Notes: generated by a model not told the origin, from the letters alone. A DNA stretch of 64,000 nt from Petrotoga olearia DSM 13574 (GCF_002895525.1 NZ_AZRL01000021.1:124001-188000); one strand, 5' to 3'. Shown: positions 1 to 8,788, counted from the first letter of the stretch. Numbers and translations are program-made.

Positions 1-2
1 TT

Positions 3-1343
3 GCTGTGAGATATTTAAAAACTGCCGCTGGAATAGTCGTTACCGCTAGTCACAATCCGAAAGATTACAATGGTTATAAAGTGTATTGGGAACAAGGATC
101 TCAAATATTAGATGATGTTGCCAATGGAATAGTTGAAAAGATTGAAAATATTGGATACGATTTTAGTAAAATCAAAAAAATAAGCGAAGAAGAAGCACTT
201 AACAAGAATTTACTTCAATATATTTCAAAAGAAGTTGACGAAGAATACATTCAAAGAGTTGAAAGATTGGCGTTAAGAGATGAAGATGTAGACAAAAATA
301 TAAAAATAGTTTACACCCCTTTGAATGGAACAGCTAACTATTTTGTTAAAAGAGTACTAAAAGATAGAGGTTTTAAAAATGTATTCATAGTTAAAGAACA
401 AGAACTACCTGATCCAGACTTCAAAAGTGTAGCCAATCCTAATCCAGAATACGAGGTAGCTTTTGAAGAGGCAAAGAAATTAGGTTATGAAAAAAATGCC
501 TTATTACTTTTGGCAAATGATCCTGATGGAGATAGAACCGCTTTAGAAATTTTAGATGACAACAATTACAAGATGTTAAACGGTAACCAAGTTGGAACCC
601 TTTTGGTTAATTACATACTGGAAAGCAAGAGAGAAAAAGGAAGTTTAGAAGATAATTCTGTTATCATAAAATCGATAGTTACAGGAGATCTTACAAAAAG
701 AATTGCAAAAAAACATAACGTTACTGTTATTGAAACACTCACGGGATTTAAAAATATTTGTGGGAAAGAAAACGAATTAGAAAAAGAAGGAAAGAAAAAA
801 TTCCTCTTTGGCTTTGAAGAAAGTATCGGTTATATATACGGCACCTTTGTGAGAGATAAAGATGGTATTATTGCCTCGATGCTTATATCAGAGATGACAG
901 GATACTACTCTAAAAAAAATAAGACTTTAATTGACGTATTAGAAGATATTTATCAGGAGTTTGGTTACGAATTAGAAAATAATTATTCCCTTGTTTTAGA
1001 AGGGGTTGAAGGCCAAGAAAGAATAAAGAGAATAATGGAGAAATTTAGAAACAACTTCCCCAAAGAAATTGGGGATCTCAAACTTGAACAATACGCTGAT
1101 TATTTGAAAAGAAAGCTATACAATTTAACAACAGGAGAAATTAACAATATAACAGATATACCTTCTTCTAACGTTTTAAGATTCTGGTTTAGCGATGGTT
1201 CATGGTATGCAATTAGGCCTTCTGGAACGGAACCAAAACTTAAAATATACATATATTCAAACGATAAAGAAGAAGAAAAATCAAAAGCAAAGCTCACTTT
1301 AATTAAAAATACCGTTGATAGTATCATAGAACACGTTGTTTAG
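3..1343 (+). CDS. Phosphoglucomutase/phosphomannomutase, 5'-truncated by window edge
   Basis: Alpha-D-phosphohexomutase that moves phosphate between C1 and C6 of glucose or mannose, linking glycolysis with glycogen and cell-wall nucleotide sugars. The reading frame is already open at the first base, so the N-terminus lies outside the window; about 446 residues are visible against a usual 560-580. Seen directly: the phosphoserine loop TASHNP near the visible start, the metal-binding loop DPDGDR near base 520, and the C-terminal phosphate-binding loop RPSGTEPK near base 1220. The GTG at base 6 is not the real start. The recombinase gene follows 29 bp downstream on the same strand. Glucose versus mannose preference cannot be read from the sequence. 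Confidence 0.93.
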   Translation, partial: AVRYLKTAAGIVVTASHNPKDYNGYKVYWEQGSQILDDVANGIVEKIENIGYDFSKIKKISEEEALNKNLLQYISKEVDEEYIQRVERLALRDEDVDKNIKIVYTPLNGTANYFVKRVLKDRGFKNVFIVKEQELPDPDFKSVANPNPEYEVAFEEAKKLGYEKNALLLLANDPDGDRTALEILDDNNYKMLNGNQVGTLLVNYILESKREKGSLEDNSVIIKSIVTGDLTKRIAKKHNVTVIETLTGFKNICGKENELEKEGKKKFLFGFEESIGYIYGTFVRDKDGIIASMLISEMTGYYSKKNKTLIDVLEDIYQEFGYELENNYSLVLEGVEGQERIKRIMEKFRNNFPKEIGDLKLEQYADYLKRKLYNLTTGEINNITDIPSSNVLRFWFSDGSWYAIRPSGTEPKLKIYIYSNDKEEEKSKAKLTLIKNTVDSIIEHVV

Positions 1344-1372
1344 CGTTTCACACCTTATTGGGGGAAAAAACT

Positions 1373-2293
1373 ATGATGGATATAGATAATACATCAGACT
1401 CTATAAAAGGTAAAGACAAAATCGAAGGATATATCTCAGAATTTTTATCCTATCTAAAATTTGTCAAGCGAAGGGCAGATTCTACCATATATGAATATAA
1501 AAAAATATTGAACGGGTATAAAAAGTTCGTTCAAAAGTATGGTTTTACTCGAGGCTGCTTTCTTAAATATCTTGAAGAGATCTCAAATCTATCTCAAAGA
1601 ACGATAAAACTTAGGATAGTTGTTATAAAATCTTTTTTAAACTATCTATACGAAAATGATGAAATATCTGGTAAAAAATATTGGAAAGATGCAAATGCAA
1701 AGATCCCGAGTGATATTCCTAAAGGTTTGACAGAAAATCAAATAAAAGTTTTTTTCTCCATTATTGAAGATAAATTTGACAAAACTTTCTATTCATTGCT
1801 GTTAAAAACAGGTTTAAGAATTTCAGAAGCCTTATCGTTAGAAAAAGAACAGATTATTTTTTATGATGACCATGCCGAACTTGTTATAAATGGGAAAGGG
1901 AACAGAGTAAGATATCTAAAGATTTCAAAACAATACGCAGAACAGTTAGTTACCTTTGCGGAAGAAAGCACCCCGAACGGGGTTCAAGGTAAGAAGTATA
2001 TCTTTTCAAATGACAACGATGTCCCCATAACTTCTAGAACTATGGAAAGAAGATTCAAAGATTACGTTGTAAAAGCCAACAAAAAGATAGATCAATTAAG
2101 GGCAAAAGGCTATAACAATATAAATTATATTAACGCAACACCTCATGCTCTAAGACATACTTGTGCCAAAAGGCTATTGAATTCAGGGAAAAATTTGGAA
2201 GAAGTTCGATACATACTTGGACATACAACCATCTCAACTACCGGGATATACGTTAGATCTGATAGCCATAGTTCAGTGTTAGATCAAATATAA
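1373..2293 (+). CDS. Tyrosine recombinase, XerC/XerD/XerA-like
   Basis: Site-specific DNA recombinase, 306 aa from ATG 1373, chosen because GGGGG at 1360-1364 is a good SD for it; the upstream TTG at 1358 overlaps the SD. Residues about 15-100 form a SAM-like core-binding domain. The catalytic domain carries all active-site residues: Arg149 (TGLRISEAL), Lys175 (GKGNRVR), His258 and Arg261 (HALRH), His284 (LGHTTISTT) and the nucleophile Tyr293. Length fits chromosome-dimer-resolving Xer proteins rather than phage integrases, and no phage genes are nearby. Oddity: residues 200-206 (TPNGVQG) are encoded by a copy of the GC-rich palindromic repeat also found in purD. An intrinsic terminator follows. 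Confidence 0.9.
   Translation: MMDIDNTSDSIKGKDKIEGYISEFLSYLKFVKRRADSTIYEYKKILNGYKKFVQKYGFTRGCFLKYLEEISNLSQRTIKLRIVVIKSFLNYLYENDEISGKKYWKDANAKIPSDIPKGLTENQIKVFFSIIEDKFDKTFYSLLLKTGLRISEALSLEKEQIIFYDDHAELVINGKGNRVRYLKISKQYAEQLVTFAEESTPNGVQGKKYIFSNDNDVPITSRTMERRFKDYVVKANKKIDQLRAKGYNNINYINATPHALRHTCAKRLLNSGKNLEEVRYILGHTTISTTGIYVRSDSHSSVLDQI
1966..1989 (-). repeat. GC-rich palindromic repeat, copy inside recombinase gene
   Basis: On the minus strand this reads CCTTGAACCCCGTTCGGGGT and matches the repeats at 20561-20610 and 22618-22667. It lies in frame within the recombinase and encodes STPNGVQG in a loop before a beta strand of the catalytic domain. Confidence 0.75.
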
Positions 2294-2316
2294 AATTGAA
2301 ACTTATACTATCTCTT

Positions 2317-2348
2317 AAAAAGTTCCCCGCAAAGATGGGGAACTTTTT
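2317..2348 (+). terminator. Rho-independent terminator of the recombinase gene
   Basis: Perfect stem AAAAAGTTCCCC / GGGGAACTTTTT around the loop GCAAAGAT, with the T run in the descending arm; 24 bp after the recombinase stop codon. Near-symmetric, so it may work in both directions. Confidence 0.85.
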
Positions 2349-2985
2349 AATAAAATTTAAAGAAAAAAATTATTTTTTATTGTTTATTATATATTATTTT
2401 TTATGATGTATAGATATACTTAAGAATGTAAGATATATTTATTTTAAAAACAATTATATCATTTAAATATAAATATTTTTAAATATATATCCTTTTTGTA
2501 ATATAAATTAATATTTATATTGTATATTGAACTATAAGTATTGATTAATAATAAAATAAATCAAAAATGAACTAACGTTTCAAATTTATCATATGACAAA
2601 TGAAAAGCAGATGATTTATTAGAAATTAGAAGAATAATTTCTGTCGGAAAACCTAAGTTTTCCGACATAGTGAATTAAACAATCTAAAGTTACTAATTTA
2701 AACCTCTAAAAACCTTTATCTATGCTAATTACACATTACCTCTTTGTAAAAAGGCCTGAGAGCCTTTGAAATTTTAAATAAATATGAAAACTAATATATT
2801 AAATTTAATTCTTAAAATTAAGCGTTTTACGAAGACCCTTTTCTTTAGGACGTGTTAGATAAAAAATTTTACCTTCATTTAAGATGAAAATTTAATTTTT
2901 CCTCTTTATCCAGGAATACATTTTATATACATTGTATATTTATATCATTTTGTATATATTCACAAAGCTACACTAACTAACATAC
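2349..2985. other. Gene-free, extremely AT-rich stretch
   Basis: No plausible coding frame on either strand. Bases 2349-2600 are almost pure A/T. At 2642-2667 there is a perfect 11-bp inverted repeat (TGTCGGAAAAC, loop CTAA, GTTTTCCGACA) not followed by a T run, and at about 2750-2767 a weaker hairpin (AAAGGC / GCCTTT). These look like debris of mobile DNA or an RNA structure. No RNA gene was recognised. Confidence 0.5.
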
Positions 2986-3566
2986 TGGTTCTTTCCACTG
3001 ATTGTTGAACCCTACCCATTATCCTCAAGAAAAAGATCTTTCTGTCTCAACATCTCAAATTTGTTTCTTCCATACATTATCCTTTTGATAACTTTTACTT
3101 CATTCACAGAACCTTCTGCTAGTCAATTGTTGTATTCATATATGATAGCATTTCTAACCGCTTGCATATCTCTTTCCAACCTTTTCGTTCTTTTGAATTT
3201 TGGCTCCACAAAGTCAAGAGGTTCAGCAAACGTCTTTTTCTTACACTCTTTGTTTTCACAGAACATCTTTCTTCTTATTACAACTATCGTTGTTTTTTTT
3301 ACCTTGTATCGGTAAATCTTGAAAGCTTCTTTCATACCTTGAATGTACTTTTTTGGATGGCTTCCCACAATACGGACAGGTTACTTCTTTTTTAGTTGAT
3401 TTCACCCAAATCGTTATTCTATCTCCTGATACCTCATGTTTAACGTATTCTAAGTTCTCATCCAACAACTTAACTATTTCTTCCATTCCCCTCATCCTCT
3501 TTTAAGTGATTTTCATCAATTATATTACCAGAGGCTAATCAAGTCAATCGTTGATGGAAAGAACCA
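2986..3566. mobile_element. Miniature, internally deleted ISL3-family element
   Basis: The element is bounded by inverted repeats: 2986-3008 and the reverse complement of 3544-3566 share TGGTTCTTTCCA exactly and about 17 of 23 positions overall. Inside, on the minus strand, lie only the two ends of an ISL3-type transposase gene. At about 580 bp it is less than half of a usual ISL3 element (about 1.3-1.5 kb). No 8-bp target duplication is visible beside the ends, so the insertion is old or rearranged. It can no longer move itself but could be mobilised by a full-length relative. Confidence 0.75.
3012..3486 (-). pseudogene. ISL3 transposase remnant: N-terminus fused to C-terminus
   Basis: From ATG 3486 (SD GAGG upstream) the product begins like ISL3 transposases with a zinc-finger pair, CPYCGKP and, after a frameshift near 3300, CENKECKKKTFAEPL. 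Directly after KRLERD the sequence jumps to the family's C-terminal block (AIIYEYNN, stop codon, LAEGSVNEVKVIKRIMYGR), which ends at a TAG at 3012-3014. The whole catalytic DDE core, roughly 250 residues, is missing. One frameshift, one in-frame TGA (normally Gly) and the deletion make it non-functional. Confidence 0.8.
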
Positions 3567-3604
3567 CTTTTCGTTTAGTAAGTGCAAATAAAAGCTTGTT
3601 TAGA

Positions 3605-4303
3605 TTAGAAAACAATATCAAATATATTTTTTATGGTAATTTTTTTATAGGAAATTATTTCTTCTGCGTAATCAGTATTTATTAATGATCCACAATATTT
3701 ATCTTTAGCAAGAACTTTTTGAAAAATTCGAGTGTTGGAATATGTCTTAACGCGAGAATTATCTTGAATAAGTTGACTTCTATATTTAGACAAAATATTC
3801 AATTTCTCTTCAATTACTGAAGATATATCTATAAACATTGATCCCTTTCCATTATACAAGTTTTGAGAATAAAAAAAGAGATGTTTACACGTATGCTGTT
3901 CGCCCAGCTCAGGATATATGTTTAATCCAGCCTTATATATCGCATTTTTTACTAACAAATAAGACTCCAAATGGTCAGGATGTTCATCAGTATAATGAGA
4001 AGTTAAAATAACGCCCGTAGTATACTCTCGTATAATCCGAATAATTCTCTTTTGTTGATCAATAACGGTATGTTGAATATTAGCATCTTCAAAAAATAGA
4101 CATTTTGTACTAATATTTTTATACCTATTTTCCACAAATTTAGATTCTTTAAGTCTTTCAATTTTATCGCCGTTACTTGAATGCTCCCCAGCACTCAAAT
4201 TGATGATTTTAATTTTATATTCATTAGCATGAAGTAAAATAAAACCACCGATGGAAATTTCTGCATCGTCCGGATGGGGAGAAAAGATAAGAATGTTTAT
4301 CAA
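3605..4303 (-). CDS. PIG-L (LmbE-type) zinc-dependent deacetylase
   Basis: 232-aa hydrolase of the PIG-L superfamily, whose members remove N-acetyl groups from sugar derivatives such as GlcNAc-malate in bacillithiol synthesis or GlcNAc conjugates. Seen: N-terminal beta strand followed by the metal and catalytic motif HPDD (residues 10-13), the second histidine motif HPDH in TDEHPDHLES, and the expected length. The start is TTG at 4303 behind a strong SD (AAGGAGGTG). It is 37 bp downstream of the broken rsgA gene on the same strand and was probably co-transcribed with it; the IS1634 insertion may therefore lower its expression. The substrate cannot be told; no other bacillithiol genes are in the window. 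Confidence 0.85.
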   Translation of the reverse strand: MINILIFSPHPDDAEISIGGFILLHANEYKIKIINLSAGEHSSNGDKIERLKESKFVENRYKNISTKCLFFEDANIQHTVIDQQKRIIRIIREYTTGVILTSHYTDEHPDHLESYLLVKNAIYKAGLNIYPELGEQHTCKHLFFYSQNLYNGKGSMFIDISSVIEEKLNILSKYRSQLIQDNSRVKTYSNTRIFQKVLAKDKYCGSLINTDYAEEIISYKKITIKNIFDIVF

Positions 4304-4340
4304 AAATATGTCACCTCCTTTCCTCTGCTTGAATAAATTT

Positions 4341-4750
4341 TTATTTTCTCCTTTTGCTCTTTTTCATTTTTTCTCGCTCTTCTATTTCTTTATTTCTTTT
4401 CTTATTGATGATGAAGTCTATCTTACTTTTCATAAAATTCTCTTCTCGTTTTAACTTAATGAAATTTTTATATCTATCCTCACTTATTATTCCGTCTTTT
4501 ACCCCTTTTAATACAGCACATCCTTTTTCAACTGTGTGGGTGCAATTCCTAAATTTGCAATGTAAACTCAATTCTTCGATGTCTGAAAAAGCGCTGTTTG
4601 AATTGTAACTACTCCATAAAGAAACCGAACTTAAGCCAGGGGTATCTATTATACATCCTAATCCTTCTCCGAGATAAATAAGTTTTCTGAAGGTTGTAGT
4701 ATGTTTGCCTCTTTGAGTTTTTTTACTAATTTCTCTTGTTTTGAATATCT
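4341..4750 (-). pseudogene. rsgA: rsgA, 3' fragment (C-terminal part of ribosome GTPase)
   Basis: C-terminal 136 residues of the ribosome-assembly GTPase RsgA, cut from its 5' half by the IS element at 4751-6764. The fragment starts with the duplicated segment (EIFKTREISKK to GLGCII) and continues into the G3 motif DTPGLSS and the zinc-knuckle region with the Cys/His cluster CKFRNCTHTVEKGC, then a lysine-rich tail. Joined with 6765-7514 it rebuilds a 351-residue RsgA with no lost residues. The short open frame reaching into the IS end (to 4808) has no SD and is an artefact of the insertion. Confidence 0.9.
4647..4750. repeat. Long target-site direct repeat, left copy
   Basis: 104 bp identical to 6765-6868; base 4751 also matches 6869, so 105 bp agree. 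Both copies are rsgA coding sequence (35 codons from EIFK to CII) and flank the IS1634-family element exactly at its inverted repeats. Confidence 0.95.
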
Positions 4751-4888
4751 CCTGAGTTTGACAGTTACAAAAATGTAAGAATTCTAAAACAGGCATGAAT
4801 AATTGCAAAAAAGCGTTTTTTGCTTTCTCTGTTTTCCAAAAGTGTCACTACATGCCTTTCTTTTCCTTTATTTATCGGTGTTTTAGAC

Positions 4889-6562
4889 TTATACTTTTGC
4901 TTTGCTCCTTTCTAATCCTTTATTTTCCTTATTTTCGTTCTGTAGTTTTAGTTTCTCTACAAATTCCTCATATGGGGTTACCACTTTTGGAATTGGTATA
5001 TTAAGTATCTTCAATATCTTCTGAGCTAAAAGATTCATGTTAGTCCTAATGGCAAAATGTTGTTCGTTGGGTTTAATATCTATGTATTCCATGTTTTTAA
5101 TCGCTTCTCTTATCTTTTCGTGTGAGTATTCTATATTGTTCCTTTCTAGTTCTAATTCTAGCGTTCTTTGCATTATGTAAGATACAAAACTCATCACTAT
5201 GTGTCCCTTTATCCTTTTCTGTGTCCAATGAAATATTGGTCTTGTTTCAAGATAGTTCTTTAGTGTTCTGAAGCTTTCTTCCACTTTCCACAAGGTATGG
5301 TATTGCTCTAATATCTGTTTTGGATTCAACTGTGTGTTGGTTATTATTCCATAGTATCCGTCATATTTTTCGTCTTTTTCTATCTTTTGTATATCAAGTG
5401 TATAATCTACTTCGTTCTTTGTCTTTAAGTACTTTTTTGCACCTCTTTTGCTTTTTGTTTCTATGTTCCCATCTTTCAACATTTTTTTCGCTTTTTCAAT
5501 CAATCTAATCCTGTCTTTTCTATCTTTTTCTGCCCTTTCCTCTGAATGTATTATGAGTAATCTTTTACCTTCGTATTCTATTTCTCTGTATTCAATCCCT
5601 TTTGCTATTTCAGTGAATCCTCCATCGAATATATCCACCTTTTTTAACTGTTTTATCGATTTACCCACTATGAATTCGTAATCAGAATTCTCTACTATTT
5701 CCATATTGGTTCTACTCATCATCCCTCTATCACAAACCACTATTACCTTTCCCAACTGATATCTCTTTTTCATCACCTCTATCGTATCTTTGAACGTATG
5801 TCCTTCGAACGTGTTACCTGGGTATATATCAAAACTAACCGGCATCCTATCCCTATCTATCGACATCCCTAGAACCACCTGTGATTCGTTGAACTTCTTA
5901 TCTTTCGAATACCCCATCTGTAGTAACTCGTTCGTTTGTTGTGTCTCAAAGGCTAACGTCGTTACGTCGTAAAACACTAAGTCTACTACAGAATTGAATA
6001 AACTCATCCTTTGACGGTACAGATGTTTCTCTAACTCTTCCTTCTTCTGCGCTAACACATCTAGCGTCCTGTACATCCATTGTAAGGCTATCCCTTCTTC
6101 GCCTGTTTCTGCCTCATCCATCCTTGAACTCCCTTCGGGGCGTTTCCTTTTGAATCCGTAATAATCTAACTCGTTGAATATTCCCAACTTACTTTTTGGT
6201 TCTATTATTCTGTTCATAACCATTATTTTCAACAAATCTTCCACATCGAACCTCGCCTTTTTATCCATCTTTTCAAAGAACTTATCCATCTCATACCTTT
6301 CAAACAATCTATCAACTATTACTTTTACCCCATAATTCTTCTTATCAGGTGCTTCCTCAACACTATTCAAATTCACATAACCTTTTATATCATATATCTG
6401 TACGAGTTTATCGACAATATTTTCCACTTCTTTTCTACTGATAGTATCGATTCTACCCAAATTAGCGATTATCTTTTGTTTGTTCTTACCGTTTTCACGG
6501 TAACTTTCTACTATTCTTAAGTATTCTTTCCCTTGATTGTTTTTTACGGTTCTAACATACAT
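4889..6562 (-). CDS. IS1634-family DDE transposase
   Basis: 557-aa transposase that cuts and joins the ends of the surrounding element. The start is ATG 6562, nine bases after the SD GGGAG; an ATG at 6571 abuts the SD and is unlikely. Catalytic residues seen: first Asp in VFYDVTT (residue 199), second Asp in VVCDRGMMS (278), and the Glu in the Y-x-x-x-x-WKVEESFRTLK block (428/429), which matches the IS4-superfamily YREK signature. The N-terminal 100 residues are likely DNA-binding. The frame is uninterrupted, so the enzyme is probably functional. A degenerate copy of the GC-rich palindromic repeat (6122-6147) is translated as KRPEGSSR. Confidence 0.93.
   Translation of the reverse strand: MYVRTVKNNQGKEYLRIVESYRENGKNKQKIIANLGRIDTISRKEVENIVDKLVQIYDIKGYVNLNSVEEAPDKKNYGVKVIVDRLFERYEMDKFFEKMDKKARFDVEDLLKIMVMNRIIEPKSKLGIFNELDYYGFKRKRPEGSSRMDEAETGEEGIALQWMYRTLDVLAQKKEELEKHLYRQRMSLFNSVVDLVFYDVTTLAFETQQTNELLQMGYSKDKKFNESQVVLGMSIDRDRMPVSFDIYPGNTFEGHTFKDTIEVMKKRYQLGKVIVVCDRGMMSRTNMEIVENSDYEFIVGKSIKQLKKVDIFDGGFTEIAKGIEYREIEYEGKRLLIIHSEERAEKDRKDRIRLIEKAKKMLKDGNIETKSKRGAKKYLKTKNEVDYTLDIQKIEKDEKYDGYYGIITNTQLNPKQILEQYHTLWKVEESFRTLKNYLETRPIFHWTQKRIKGHIVMSFVSYIMQRTLELELERNNIEYSHEKIREAIKNMEYIDIKPNEQHFAIRTNMNLLAQKILKILNIPIPKVVTPYEEFVEKLKLQNENKENKGLERSKAKV
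6122..6147 (+). repeat. GC-rich palindromic repeat, copy inside IS1634 transposase gene
   Basis: Reads CCTTGAACTCCCTTCGGGGC followed by GTTTCC, the same unit as at 20585-20610. It is translated in a different frame from the purD and recombinase copies, without breaking the transposase. Confidence 0.6.
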
Positions 6563-6764
6563 CCAAATCATCTCCCAACCTCATAATGTCTTTAATATTA
6601 TACCACAGAAATATTATGAAGTCAAGAGAATAATATAATTAAAAGAGAAAAAAGTGTCACTACATCAAAAAATTTTTTTCAAAAAAATAGGTGTTTTATC
6701 CCCTCAAACCCGCTTTCTTCCGTTCGGTTTACTGAAAAATCGTCTCTCAACTGTCAAAGTCAGG

Positions 6765-6868
6765 TATTATACATCCTAATCCTTCTCCGAGATAAATAAG
6801 TTTTCTGAAGGTTGTAGTATGTTTGCCTCTTTGAGTTTTTTTACTAATTTCTCTTGTTTTGAATATCT
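6765..6868. repeat. Long target-site direct repeat, right copy
   Basis: Identical to 4647-4750; see that entry. Starts directly after the GG end of the IS1634-family element. Confidence 0.95.
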
Positions 6869-7514
6869 CTTTACCAGCAATGTGATTGATTAAGGTTGAT
6901 TTACCAACACCGGATGAACCTATAATTACGGAAGTAGTTCCTTCAAGTAAGTAAGGAAGAAGTAATTTTATGCTAGAATCTTCGTAGATACTTGTTGCTA
7001 TCACTTCAAGATTAGGATAAAGTTCCTTTATTTTTTTAATATTCTTTTCAACATTTTCTGCAAGGTCTTTCTTCGTAAGCACAAGAAGGCTCTTAGAATT
7101 TGGGCAAGAGAAAGCATATAGATATTTTTCCAATAATCGTAAGCTAAAATTCTCATCAGTTGACATACAAAAAATTATATAATCCACGTTACAAGCAATA
7201 ATTTGTTCTGAAAATTGTTTACCCCTCATTTTCCTGGAGATCCTATTTTTTCTTCGAAAAAGGTGATCAATTAAAACTTCTTTTTCATTACCTGTATATT
7301 GAATAGAAACCCAATCTCCCACATATGGGAATTCTTTTGCATCTTCAATTTCATAGCTGTATCTCCCTTTAAGTTTCCCAATCAATTCACCCTTTGGTGT
7401 CATAACAAGATAATTTTCTTTACTGACAAAGGTGATTCTACCAATATTATCATTAATTGGACTATCTCTAAAAAAATTAAAATAACCATATTTCTTCATT
7501 ATTTCTTCAACCAT
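6765..7514 (-). pseudogene. rsgA: rsgA, 5' fragment (N-terminal part of ribosome GTPase)
   Basis: First 250 codons of RsgA, a circularly permuted GTPase that checks the 30S subunit decoding centre during late assembly. Start ATG 7514 follows the SD AAGGAGG. Visible: OB-fold domain (about residues 25-100), G4 motif TKKD (147-150), G1 P-loop GSSGVGKST (199-207) and the switch region with KTQRGKHTTT. The frame then enters the IS and stops after five foreign residues, so G3 (DTPG) and the zinc domain are missing. It cannot hydrolyse GTP normally. RsgA loss is tolerated but slows growth in other bacteria. Confidence 0.92.
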
Positions 7515-7537
7515 TAAAAATCCTCCTTATTACAAAT

Positions 7538-8788
7538 TCATTCTTTTGGTTTTGCTATGTCTTTTAAAATAGAGGCTGATAAAAAGTACATTAAGAAAAA
7601 TCCTCCTGCTGATAATATTAATGTCCAGTAAATAGGATAAAAATCATTCATAATTCCATATATCATCTGTCCAAGAGGAATAGAGATAGTAGCAAGAAGA
7701 TTGACTATGGAGATAACCCTTCCTAAAAATTTAATTGAGACTAATGTTTTAAACATAACTGATGATGCGATATTCATAATTTCTATTATGGCAACAATTA
7801 TACCGCTAGCTATGCATAAGATAATTATTGTTGAAAGTTGACCGAGAATTTGAAAGTAATTGAAAATGACAATGGTGGCTAAGACTGTAAAACCAATAGT
7901 AATTCCGAAGATTAAGGGAGGTAATAAATTAGCGGCGTCTTCTTTTTTTAGTAATTTCATGGCTATAAATGGAGCTATTAAAACCATCACCGATAAAATA
8001 GCCTCGTAACCACCAAATACTATATCAGAGACATTCAATTTATTTCTTAAAAAAAACACTAAGCTTATGTTGAAAGCGGAGGTGAGGAAAAAGTTTGTCA
8101 GTGGAGCGAGGATTACTAATTTTCTTAAGAATGGTTCTTTTTTTACAAGGTTAACCCCATCTAAAAAATCTTTCCAAATTGTATTTTTAACGTTTTCTTC
8201 ACCATCTTTAATATCCTGAGTATGCATAAAAAGAAGAAGCACAGATCCGAGGAATGATATAACGCCTGCCATTATTAGTCCTACACCTACTCCAATGGTG
8301 GCATAGAACGTTGCTGCTAAAAGAGGACCAATAATCCCCACTATCCCTTCATCAATATCTGCAAAAGAGGTCGCCACACCTATTTCTTCTTTTTTTACTA
8401 TAAGGGGTATTATTCCAACGGATGAGCTACTATAAAATGTTTCAAATGTTTCCAATAATATGACTAATACATAGATTATCCAAATAGTTAAAATAATTCC
8501 TGATTCATGAAGTATTCCAAATAAGGCTATTGTGACTCCTGAACAAAGCCCTAAAAAAAACATCCAGTTTCTTCTGTCGAAACGATCCCCAAAAACTCCT
8601 GCAATGGGGGAAAATAACAATCTTGGAAAGATAGTTATGGATAGCATAGTTGCAAAAAGAGTAGCAGAACCTGTTGTATCCAAAACATACAATGAAAGCA
8701 TAAATTGAACAATGTTGCTTGCTGCCATAGTAAAAGCACTGCTAAACCAATAGAACATATAATTCCTGTTGTGAAATAATTCTTTCAA
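7538..8788 (-). CDS. MFS transporter, probable drug or metabolite exporter
   Basis: 416-aa inner-membrane protein with about 12 hydrophobic helices, of the Major Facilitator Superfamily. The loop 2-3 signature is present as GVFGDRFDRRNWMF near residue 65, and the protein resembles the EntS/MefA-like exporter branch. Start TTG 8788 lies 6 bp after the SD GGAGGT. It ends 23 bp before rsgA and probably shares its transcript. The striking part is upstream: a roughly 200-nt leader with a 28-codon reading frame and four pairing RNA arms (separate entries), an arrangement typical of ribosome-targeting antibiotic resistance genes. The substrate is unknown. Confidence 0.85.
   Translation of the reverse strand: MKELFHNRNYMFYWFSSAFTMAASNIVQFMLSLYVLDTTGSATLFATMLSITIFPRLLFSPIAGVFGDRFDRRNWMFFLGLCSGVTIALFGILHESGIILTIWIIYVLVILLETFETFYSSSSVGIIPLIVKKEEIGVATSFADIDEGIVGIIGPLLAATFYATIGVGVGLIMAGVISFLGSVLLLFMHTQDIKDGEENVKNTIWKDFLDGVNLVKKEPFLRKLVILAPLTNFFLTSAFNISLVFFLRNKLNVSDIVFGGYEAILSVMVLIAPFIAMKLLKKEDAANLLPPLIFGITIGFTVLATIVIFNYFQILGQLSTIIILCIASGIIVAIIEIMNIASSVMFKTLVSIKFLGRVISIVNLLATISIPLGQMIYGIMNDFYPIYWTLILSAGGFFLMYFLSASILKDIAKPKE

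Larger units (their letters stand above)
4751..6764. mobile_element. IS1634-family insertion sequence, 2014 bp
   Basis: Complete element with 16-bp terminal inverted repeats CCTGAGTTTGACAGTT (4751-4766) and CCTGACTTTGACAGTT (reverse complement of 6749-6764), 15 of 16 identical. It carries one large transposase gene on the minus strand and interrupts rsgA. The flanking direct repeat is 104-105 bp. IS1634 of Mycoplasma mycoides is the family founder known for long, variable target duplications, which supports the assignment. An intact transposase frame and identical flanking copies suggest recent insertion. Confidence 0.93.

Noticed and set aside
2349-2620. Replication origin in the AT-rich stretch
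   Set aside because: No cluster of DnaA boxes and no dnaA, dnaN or gyrase genes nearby; AT-richness alone is not enough.
3061-3395. Two plus-strand frames of 77-84 aa in the ISL3 relic
   Set aside because: They are complements of the transposase remnant and contain no family features.
4341-4808. Open frame beginning MQLFMPVLEF as an independent 155-aa gene
   Set aside because: The first 19 residues come from the IS end and there is no SD; the rest is the rsgA 3' fragment.
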